A program made the translations under genes and the position numbers. The notes under the pieces are model-generated. The model did not search any database and was not told the origin of the DNA. It saw only the letters and a program-made list of their open reading frames with translations. A stretch of 64,000 nt of DNA, taken from positions 2,790,001 through 2,854,000 of the forward strand of contig NZ_CP139969.1 in assembly GCF_034424645.1 (NCBI RefSeq), written 5' to 3'. Shown here in pieces: positions 1 to 7,900 of the stretch (positions are counted from its first letter, which is position 1; the number at the start of each line of letters is the position of its first letter). The stretch comes from Bordetella avium. Its GTDB lineage: Bacteria > Pseudomonadota > Gammaproteobacteria > Burkholderiales > Burkholderiaceae_B.

Positions 1-665
1 GCCCTTCCGGTGACAAATAGCGCATCGGACTGGCGGGCACCCACCAAAGCAGGCCGAGCCTGGGTCAGGTAACGCTGCAACCAATGCGCGGCCTCGGCCC
101 CCATCGGCACCAGACGGTCCTTGCCCCCCTTGCCCTGCACCACCCGGACCACGCCATCGCTCAGGCTCACGTCCAGCGTCTGCAGCTCGACCAGTTCAGA
201 GACGCGCAGGCCGGTGGCATAAAGGGTTTCGAGCATGGCGCGATCGCGCAGGCCACGCGGCGTGCCAAGATCGGGGGCGCCGAGCAAGGCCTCGACCTGC
301 GCTTCCGACAGGGTTTTGGGCACACGCAAAGGCTGCCGCGCCGCCGCCAGTTTGAGACAGGGATCGGTCCCCGTGCGCTTCTCGCGCAGCGCCCAGGCAT
401 AAAAACGACGCAGCGTCGCCAGACGCCGGTTGGCCGTGGCGGGCCGGCTGTCCTGGTGAAGCACGGCGAACCAGGCCTCGATATCGCCGCCCGAGGCCTC
501 GCACAACTGCCCGGACGCGGCCTGGCCAGTCTGTTGCAGCCAGCGCGCGAAGGCGCTCAGATCACGCCGGTAAGCTGCCAGCGTATTGGCGGCCAGGCCA
601 TCTTCCAGCCAGAGAGCGTCGATGAAAGCGTCGATATCGGCCTGGGCGAGCAAGGGATCTGGCAT
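1..665 (-). CDS. xerD: Tyrosine recombinase XerD (5' part; runs off the window)
   Basis: Site-specific recombinase that works with XerC at dif to resolve chromosome dimers during FtsK-dependent segregation. About 221 codons are present. The C-terminal part, with the H-x-x-R and the catalytic Tyr, lies outside the window. Visible are an N-terminal SAM-like core-binding domain (LEDGLAANTLAAYRRDL, followed by RRLATLRRFYAWA) and the start of the catalytic domain with the first catalytic Arg in ATGLRVSEL and the Lys region KGGKDRLVP. The ATG at 665 gives the usual XerD N-terminus (MPDPLLAQADIDAFIDAL). No integrase-type extra domain or attachment site is visible, so this is the housekeeping enzyme rather than a mobile-element integrase. 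XerC is the alternative; the N-terminus reads more like XerD. Confidence 0.85.
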   Translation of the reverse strand, partial: MPDPLLAQADIDAFIDALWLEDGLAANTLAAYRRDLSAFARWLQQTGQAASGQLCEASGGDIEAWFAVLHQDSRPATANRRLATLRRFYAWALREKRTGTDPCLKLAAARQPLRVPKTLSEAQVEALLGAPDLGTPRGLRDRAMLETLYATGLRVSELVELQTLDVSLSDGVVRVVQGKGGKDRLVPMGAEAAHWLQRYLTQARPALVGARQSDALFVTGR

Positions 666-696
666 GGCAGACAGAGAGTGCGGGGATGCCGCCATT

Positions 697-1602
697 CTAC
701 GGGTTGCGGGCGGCCTCTTGCGAGGCTACCGCCTGTAGCCAGGTCTCGAACGCCCTCAATGCGCCAGATGGCTCGCTGTGCTGGGGGTAACCGAAGTAAT
801 AGCCCTGGCTGACCTGCAAAGCCTGCGAAACCGGCATGGCCAGTGTCCCGGCATCCAGCGCTGGCCGGGCCAGAAAGCGCGGCATCAGCCCCACGCCGAG
901 GCCAGCCTGCACCGCGGCCATCACCATGGTGAACAACTCATAGCGCGGGCCGCCCGCTGCCTGCGGTCCATAGGGCTGCTTATTGATGGCATACCATTGC
1001 CGCCAGGCATCGGGCCGCGAAGCCAGATGCAGATGCGTCATGCCGCCCAGGCCACCGCGCTCGCGCGCCTCGCCAGCGAGCGCCGGCGCGCAGACCGGCA
1101 CCAGCTCGCGCTCTGGGAACAGCAGCGCGCCCTTGCTGCCGGGCCATACGCCATCGCTGTGATAAAGCGCGCCATCGAAAGGCTGGTCCTTGAACTGGAA
1201 TGGCAGGGTGCGCACCGACAGGCTAACGCTGATGTCGGGCTGCGTCTGTTGAAAATCGGCCAGACGCGGGATCAGCCAGGTCGTGGCCAAGGTGGGCACG
1301 ACGGCAATATGGATGCTGCGCCCCATGCCGGTGCGGCTCACCAGGCCAAAGGTGTCGGTTTCGATTTGATCCAGATGGTGGCGGATACGCCCGGCATACT
1401 CGGCACCTGGATCGGTCAACACGATACGGCGGCGCACCCGCGTAAACAATTGCACGCCGAGGCGCGCCTCCAGGCTGGCCACCTGCCGGTAGACCGCGCT
1501 ATGGGTCAGCGACAGCTCTTCCGCTGCGCGTGAAAAGCTGCCCAGGCGCGCCGAAGCCTCGAAAGCCTGAAGCGCGCTCAAGTTGGGAATGCCGTTTCTC
1601 AT
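697..1602 (-). CDS. LysR-family transcriptional regulator (GcvA-like)
   Basis: 301-residue LTTR of normal length. The N-terminal winged HTH (about residues 5-65) contains LGSFSRAAEELSLTHSAVYRQ, of which the last part is the recognition helix. It is followed by a linker helix and a periplasmic-binding-protein-like effector domain (about 95-295; IHIAVVPTLATTWLIPRL is the GcvA-type opening). The gene is divergent from a ThDP enzyme at 1798, with 195 bp between the two starts, the usual arrangement for an LTTR and its target. An inverted repeat with T-N11-A character lies in that gap. Inference: it controls the ThDP enzyme gene and perhaps the gcdH gene beyond. The effector cannot be read from sequence. 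Confidence 0.85.
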   Translation of the reverse strand: MRNGIPNLSALQAFEASARLGSFSRAAEELSLTHSAVYRQVASLEARLGVQLFTRVRRRIVLTDPGAEYAGRIRHHLDQIETDTFGLVSRTGMGRSIHIAVVPTLATTWLIPRLADFQQTQPDISVSLSVRTLPFQFKDQPFDGALYHSDGVWPGSKGALLFPERELVPVCAPALAGEARERGGLGGMTHLHLASRPDAWRQWYAINKQPYGPQAAGGPRYELFTMVMAAVQAGLGVGLMPRFLARPALDAGTLAMPVSQALQVSQGYYFGYPQHSEPSGALRAFETWLQAVASQEAARNP

Positions 1603-1725
1603 GCAGTGTATGTTTCTCCGTCGGCCTGCCTCGGGTTAATCCGGATTGGCAGGCGCGCCGCCTATTCGCACCCTCCCAGGACCGCTGCCCCGCAGCGGGC
1701 CGGCACGTGCTGGCAGCTCACTATC

Positions 1726-1755
1726 TTGTGCAATTTTATCAATTGCTTTGTGCAA
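1726..1755. promoter_or_regulatory. Candidate LysR operator between the divergent genes
   Basis: GCAATT (1730-1735) and AATTGC (1741-1746) form a perfect inverted repeat around TTATC. The T-N11-A spacing is that of LTTR boxes. The octamer TTGTGCAA occurs twice as a direct repeat (1726-1733 and 1748-1755), 22 bp apart, so on the same face of the helix. It ends 42 bp before the ATG at 1798. Binding by the adjacent LysR protein is inference. Confidence 0.5.
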
Positions 1756-1797
1756 GCGCCGAACACTATTCTGGCGCGACATTCACGACAGGCCGAT

Positions 1798-3507
1798 ATG
1801 ACTCTTTCCAGTTCCCCGTCTTCACCCCCTCCCGCAAGCCGCATCGGCGGACACATACTCGTTGATCAGTTGGCCGCTCACGGCGTCAAACATGTGTTCT
1901 GCGTGCCGGGTGAAAGTTATCTGGCGGTGCTGGACGGGCTGCATGATGCCCGCATCGAGGTCACGGTCTGCCGCCAGGAGGGGGGCGCGGCCATGATGGC
2001 CGACGCGCACGGAAAATTGACGGGAGAGCCAGGCATTTGCATGGTCACGCGCGGTCCCGGCGCCTCTAATGCCCTGGCCGGCGTCCATATCGCCAAGCAG
2101 GACTCCACACCGATGATCCTTTTCGTGGGCCAGGTCGAACGCGGCATGCGCGAACGCGAAGCCTTCCAGGAAATGGATTACCGCGCCGTGTTCGGCTCGC
2201 AGGCCAAATGGGTCACCGAGATCGATCAGGTCGAACGCATTCCCGAACTCATCTCTCGCGCCTTTCATGTCGCCACCTCCGGCCGCCCCGGCCCCGTGGT
2301 GATCGCGCTGCCGGAAGACATGCTGGTCGAGACCGCTGAGGTGGCCGATGCGCCGCATTACGAAGTCATCGATGCAGCGCCTGGCGCAGGCCAGATGGAG
2401 ACCCTGGCGCAAGCGCTAGCCTCGGCGCGCAAGCCGGTCGCGATTTTGGGCGGCACGCGCTGGAGCGCCGAAGCCGTCGCGCAATTCGCCGACTTCGCCA
2501 AGACGCATGCCCTGCCCGTGGCCGTTTCCTTTCGCCGCCAGATGCTGTTCCCGGCCGACCACCCCTGCTATATCGGCGATGTCGGCCTGGGCATCAATCC
2601 GGCGCTGCTGGCCCGCCTGAGCGAAGCCGATCTGATTCTGCTGGTGGGCGGGCGCATGTCGGAAATTCCGAGCCAGACCTACTCGCTGCTGGACATTCCC
2701 GTGCCGCGCCAGAAGCTGATGCACGTGCACCCGGACAGCGCCGAGCTGGCGCGCGTCTATCGCCCCAACCTGGCCATCAACGTCTCGCCGGTGTCGTTCA
2801 GCGCCGCCTTGGCGGCCCTGCCCGCGCCGAGCGCAGCGCCGGTCTGGGCTACCGACACCGACGCGATGCATCAGAGCTATCTCGCCTGGAGCGACCCCAA
2901 GACCATCCAGACCCCGGGCCGGCTGCAATTGGGTGAGGTCATGGCTTATCTGGAAGCCAGGCTGCCTGCCGACGCCATCATGACCAACGGCGCGGGCAAC
3001 TATGCCACCTGGCTGCACCGCTTTCATCGCTTTACCCGCTACGGCACGCAGCTCGCGCCGACCTCGGGCTCCATGGGTTACGGCCTGCCGGCCGCCGTGG
3101 GCGCCAAGCGCGTATGGCCCGACAAGACCGTGGTCTGTTTCGCAGGCGACGGCTGCTTCCTAATGCACGGCCAGGAATTTGCGACGGCAGTGCAATACGA
3201 CCTGCCCCTTGTGGTGGTGCTGATCGATAACGGCATGTATGGCACGATCCGCATGCACCAGGAAAAACACTATCCCGGCCGCATCAGCGCCACACAATTG
3301 AAAAACCCTGATTTCGCCGATTACGCCCGCGCCTTTGGCGGCCATGGCGAACGCGTGGAAACCAGCGCTGAGTTCGGCCCCGCTTTCGAGCGGGCGCTAG
3401 CCAGCGGCAAACCAGCCATCCTGCACTGCCTGATCGATCCCGAAACGATCTCGCCGTCAACGACGCTGGAGAAGATTCGTGCTGCGGCGCTCAAGGCGCA
3501 TGCCTGA
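1798..3507 (+). CDS. Thiamine-diphosphate-dependent enzyme, acetolactate-synthase-like
   Basis: 569 residues with the three-domain architecture of the POX/AHAS family. The N-terminal PYR domain has the catalytic-type Glu in CRQEGGAAMMADAHGK. A central nucleotide-fold domain follows, then a C-terminal PP domain with the ThDP motif GDGCFLMHGQEF ending in VLIDNGMYG. The reading frame stays open upstream to 1606, but that would put the operator-like repeats inside the gene; the ATG at 1798 (MTLSSSPSS) gives the normal family N-terminus after a short tail. No small regulatory subunit (IlvH) is nearby, so a biosynthetic AHAS role is unlikely; a catabolic 2-oxoacid decarboxylase or ligase is more plausible. 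Gene order LysR / ThDP enzyme / gcdH suggests a shared catabolic theme. Substrate unknown. Confidence 0.75.
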   Translation: MTLSSSPSSPPPASRIGGHILVDQLAAHGVKHVFCVPGESYLAVLDGLHDARIEVTVCRQEGGAAMMADAHGKLTGEPGICMVTRGPGASNALAGVHIAKQDSTPMILFVGQVERGMREREAFQEMDYRAVFGSQAKWVTEIDQVERIPELISRAFHVATSGRPGPVVIALPEDMLVETAEVADAPHYEVIDAAPGAGQMETLAQALASARKPVAILGGTRWSAEAVAQFADFAKTHALPVAVSFRRQMLFPADHPCYIGDVGLGINPALLARLSEADLILLVGGRMSEIPSQTYSLLDIPVPRQKLMHVHPDSAELARVYRPNLAINVSPVSFSAALAALPAPSAAPVWATDTDAMHQSYLAWSDPKTIQTPGRLQLGEVMAYLEARLPADAIMTNGAGNYATWLHRFHRFTRYGTQLAPTSGSMGYGLPAAVGAKRVWPDKTVVCFAGDGCFLMHGQEFATAVQYDLPLVVVLIDNGMYGTIRMHQEKHYPGRISATQLKNPDFADYARAFGGHGERVETSAEFGPAFERALASGKPAILHCLIDPETISPSTTLEKIRAAALKAHA

Positions 3508-3565
3508 GCCAGCGCACGAAAAATTTTAGGTTTAAACTAATAAAACATCTATACCGGAGTACCGA

Positions 3566-4759
3566 ATGTCCTCGACGCCCTCGTTTAACTGGGAAGACCC
3601 GCTGTTGCTGGATCAGCAACTGACTGAAGAAGAGCGCATGGTGCGCGACGCGGCTCATGCCTACGCGCAAGACAAGCTGGCCACACGTGTGCTGGAAGGC
3701 TTTCGCCACGAAAAGACCGATCCGGCCATCTTCGCGGAAATGGGCGCACTGGGCCTGCTGGGCGCGACCATCCCGTCCGAATATGGCGGCGCCGACCTGA
3801 ACTACGTCAGCTATGGCCTGATCGCGCGTGAAGTCGAGCGTGTCGATTCCGGCTATCGCTCCATGATGAGCGTGCAGTCCTCGCTGGTGATGGTGCCGAT
3901 CAATGAATTCGGCAGCGAAGAGCAAAAGCGCAAATATCTGCCCAAGCTGGCCGCCGGGGAGTGGATCGGCTGCTTCGGCCTGACCGAACCCAATCACGGT
4001 TCCGATCCTGCCGGCATGGAAACCCGCGCCGTCAAGATTGATGGCGGCTATAAGCTGTCGGGCGCCAAGATGTGGATCACCAACTCGCCGATCGCTGACG
4101 TGTTCGTGGTGTGGGCCAAGTGCGTGGGCGGCGAGTTCGACGGCAAAATCCGCGGCTTCATCCTGGAAAAAGGCATGAAGGGCCTGACGGCTCCGGCGAT
4201 TCACGGCAAGGTCGGCCTGCGCGCCTCGATCACCGGCGAAATCGTCATGGACGAAGTCGAGATCAGCGACGCCCAGATGATGCCCGGCGTCTCCGGCCTG
4301 CGCGGCCCCTTCACCTGCCTGAATTCGGCCCGCTACGGCATCGCCTGGGGCGCGCTAGGCGCGGCGGAAGCCTGCTGGCACACCGCCCGCCAGTACACGC
4401 TGGATCGCAAGCAGTTCGGCCGTCCCCTGGCCGCCAATCAGCTGATCCAGAAAAAGCTGGCCGACATGCAGACCGAAATCACGCTCGCGCTGCAAGGCTG
4501 CCTGCGCCTGGGCCGCATGAAAGACGAAGGCACCGCCGCCGTTGAAATCACCTCCATCATGAAGCGCAACTCTTGCGGCAAGGCGCTGGACATCGCCCGT
4601 GTGGCGCGTGACATGCTGGGCGGCAATGGCATCTCCGATGAGTTCGGCGTGGCCCGCCACCTGGTCAACTTGGAAGTGGTCAACACCTACGAAGGCACGC
4701 ACGATGTGCATGCCCTCATTCTGGGCCGCGCCCAGACGGGCATCCAGGCCTTTTTCTAA
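3566..4759 (+). CDS. gcdH: Glutaryl-CoA dehydrogenase
   Basis: FAD-dependent acyl-CoA dehydrogenase that oxidises and decarboxylates glutaryl-CoA to crotonyl-CoA in lysine, tryptophan and glutarate degradation. 397 residues, the usual length. It has an acyl-CoA dehydrogenase N-terminal helical domain, the middle beta domain ([36 protein letters not shown]) and the C-terminal helical domain. The catalytic Glu lies in [17 protein letters not shown] near residue 375, a glutaryl-CoA dehydrogenase signature. The ATG at 3566 is preceded by CCGGAG at good spacing. 58 bp separate it from the ThDP gene upstream, so co-transcription is possible. The companion CoA-transferase often found next to gcdH is absent. 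Confidence 0.92.
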   Translation: MSSTPSFNWEDPLLLDQQLTEEERMVRDAAHAYAQDKLATRVLEGFRHEKTDPAIFAEMGALGLLGATIPSEYGGADLNYVSYGLIAREVERVDSGYRSMMSVQSSLVMVPINEFGSEEQKRKYLPKLAAGEWIGCFGLTEPNHGSDPAGMETRAVKIDGGYKLSGAKMWITNSPIADVFVVWAKCVGGEFDGKIRGFILEKGMKGLTAPAIHGKVGLRASITGEIVMDEVEISDAQMMPGVSGLRGPFTCLNSARYGIAWGALGAAEACWHTARQYTLDRKQFGRPLAANQLIQKKLADMQTEITLALQGCLRLGRMKDEGTAAVEITSIMKRNSCGKALDIARVARDMLGGNGISDEFGVARHLVNLEVVNTYEGTHDVHALILGRAQTGIQAFF

Positions 4760-4783
4760 GCCAGGCCCCCCCAGTCATGCCCG

Positions 4784-4887
4784 GCAGCCCATCTTAATAG
4801 ATGGACTGCTCCCAAAAGGCCTGACCTTGGCCGCAAAAACTTGAGGCGAACACATGGCCTGAATGCGCTAGCGCATCCAGGCCATGT
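4784..4887. terminator. Double hairpin between convergent genes
   Basis: Two stem-loops sit between the gcdH stop and the autotransporter stop. The first is 4784-4809 (GCAGCCCATCT / AGATGGACTGC with one mismatch, loop TAAT). The second is 4852-4887, a nearly unbroken arm pair from ACATGGCCTG to CAGGCCATGT with the inner pairing ATGCGC/GCGCAT, followed by TGTTT on the plus strand. It probably ends transcription from both sides. Confidence 0.6.
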
Positions 4888-4922
4888 TGTTTCCTGCCTT
4901 TGCGCGTCAGACGCCCTCTTCG

Positions 4923-7900
4923 TCAAACAGCAGTCTTGCTGTAGACGATGGTTCCTGACACCTCCACCGTTGCTCCCGTTGCGATTTGAGTCACTACGAT
5001 CTTGACGGGGTATGTCCCAGCGGGTACCCAAGATGGCGGATTTTGATCGATATACTTGTCAGCGCTGACGTTAACCGCGCCGCTCCATGCATAAGGGCCG
5101 GAAACTTGCAATGCAATGACCTTGACCAACTCTTGCTGATTACGGTCTGAGGGATCGCTAGGCAGCAGCTTCACGCTGACTTTTCCTGAAGTTTGAATGC
5201 TGAGTAGGCTGTACCCGTAGCTGCCCACCGAATGTGTGACGGTAAGCCAGAAACCGGCCTGGTCTCCGTTTTCTATCTCGACATCTTTTGCTGACAACCT
5301 AACCGCCTCGTCGGCGTAGTTGCGCTTGGTTTCCCGACTACGCTCGGCGCCCTCCAGAAGAACTGCCTTTATCTCGCCGGACTCCTCATCATCGGACGAG
5401 GTGGCAGTGTAATCTCCCCCCGCACTGACAGACACTTCACGCTGCGAACCGCCGGGGAAAGTCACCAACACCTTGCCATTGGGCTTGGCGGTACCGCTGA
5501 CTGTCACGCGACCCGTGTTCGCATCCGTGGTGACGCTGTTGATAACAGGGGCCGGCGGCGCGCTCATGTAGGCCTTGCTGACCTCGGCGCTCTTGTTACC
5601 CTCCCTGTCCGTCGCACTGGCCTTGATGTCGCCTGTCGGGATATGACCATCGGATGTTACCGAGTATTGACCGTCAGCATTAAGCTGCACCTGCTTCTCA
5701 CTGCCGCCGGGGAAGTTGATGGTCACGGTGCTGCCGGGCTCGGCGGTACCCACCACCGTGACCTGGCCTGCCGCATTGCCCGTAACGCTGCTGATCGTCG
5801 GCACGGGCGGCGCCGTCCTGTCCACGGTATCGTCATAGGCCTGCGTCGCAGGCGCACTGGGATTGCCGGCGGCGTCCGTCGCCGTCGCCGTAATGTCGCC
5901 CGACTGCGTGACATCTTTACTAGAGCGGGCGGTATAGCTGCCATCCTGATCAACCGTCGCATTCACAGCTTGTCCGTCAGGGAAGGTCACCTGCACGGTG
6001 CTACCGGCCTCGGTATGTCCGGTGACCGTCACGATGCCGGTGGCGTCCGCAGCTTGCACATTGCTGATGCTCACGACCGGCGGTGTTTTGTCCACCCCAT
6101 CGGCATACGCTTTGGTGGCTTCTGGGCTCTTATTATTCGCCGCATCGGTGGCCTGGACCTTGATCTCACCAGAGGGCTGGTCATGATCGGAGGTCGCGGT
6201 GTAATGGCCGCTGCCGTCAGCCGAAACGGTCTTGCTCGTCCCATCAGGGAAGCTCACCTTGACCTGGCTATCCGCCTCGGCCGTCCCCTCAACCGTGACC
6301 ACACCCGTCTGGGGGCTCGTATTCACAGTGCTGATAAGCGGCACGGCGGGAGCCGTCTGATCAGTGTAGACCTGAGTGGCCTCCGGGCTCTTATTGCGCG
6401 CCTTGTCTGTGGCGCTGGCCTTGATATCTCCACTGGGTTGATTCGCATCCGACGTCACACGGTAGGTGCCTGCGTCAGCTACCGGCACCTGTTTGCTGGC
6501 GCCGTCGGGGAAGGTGACGGTCACGGTGCTGCCCACCTCGGCCCTGCCCTCGACCGTCACCAGGCCCGTCGGTCCGGCCGTCACCTCGCTGATGACCGGC
6601 GCGGCAGGCGCTGTCGTGTCAAGGTAGTCTCGGCGAACGGGCTCGCTATGGTTGTCATGGCTATCCGTCGCCACGGCCTGTATCGCTCCGGATTCGACAG
6701 GCCCCGTTGAACTCACCGTGTAGCCGCCATCCGGGGCCGCTTCGGCACGCGCAGTGCCACGGCCGGGGAAGTTCACCACCACGGAAGCGCCCGGCTCGGA
6801 AACGCCCGTCACCGTGACGATGCCGCTGCCTGGCGCCGTACTCACGTTAGTGATACTCACGGGCGGCGGTGTTTTATCGACGATATCGTTATAGGCCTGC
6901 GTGGCTGGCGCGCTAACATTGCCCGCCGCATCCCTTGCCGTCGCCGTGATGTCGCCCGATTGCGTAACATCCCTGGTCGAGCTGGCGGTATAGCTGCCGT
7001 CCGCAGCGGCCGTGACATTCACGCTCTGTCCGCCTGGGAAGTTCACCGCTACGCTGCTGCCCGCCTCGGTGTTACCTGTCACGGTCACGACACCAGTGGC
7101 TGGCGCCGTACTCACGTTAGTGATACTCAGGGGCGGCGCTGTCTTGTCCACTGTATCGTCATATGCCTTGGTGGCTTCGGGACTCTTATTGCCCGCCGCA
7201 TCGGCGGCCTGCGCCTTGATCTCGCCGCTGGGTTGATCCGTGTCGGAGCTGACACGATAAGCGCCGCCCGCATCCGCCGGCACCTGCTTGCTTTCACCGC
7301 TGGGGAAGGTCACGGTCACCTGCGTATCAGATTCCGCCCTGCCCGAGACCGTGACGTGGCCTGTCGCAGCATCGGTCGCGACATTGGTGATCGTCGGCGC
7401 GGCTGGCGCTGTTTTGTCTACGGTATCGACGTAATTCCGGCTTGTCTCGGGGCTCTTGTTGCCCGCCGCATCGGCGGCCTGCGCCTTGATCTCGCCGCTG
7501 GGTTGATCCGTGTCAGAGCTGACGCGATAGGCACCGCCCGCATCCGCCGACACCTGCCTGCTCTCACCGCTAGGGAAGGTTACGGTGACCTGAGCATCAG
7601 GTTCCACCGTGCCGATGACTGTGACATAGCCCGTCGTGGCATCGGTCGCCACATCCGTGATCGTCGGCGCTGCCGGCGCGGTTTTATCGACGGTGTCGGT
7701 ATAGGAACGCTTCAGCTCTGGACTGCTATTACCTGCCGCATCCGTGGCCGAGACCGTGATGTCGCCACTGGGCTGATCATGGTCAGAGGTCGCCGTGTAA
7801 CTGCCATCGTCCTTGACCGGCACGACTTTGCGCTCACCGTCGGGGAAAGTCACCGCCACCTGATCGCCGGCCTCGGCTTCCCCCTGCACGGTGACATGCC

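Noticed and set aside
1..665. Integrase of a mobile element at the left edge
   Set aside because: The N-terminal sequence and length fit housekeeping XerD; no attachment repeats or cargo genes next to it.
1606..1797. 64-residue N-terminal extension of the ThDP enzyme
   Set aside because: The extension matches no family N-terminus and covers the operator-like repeats and likely promoter; ATG 1798 is preferred.
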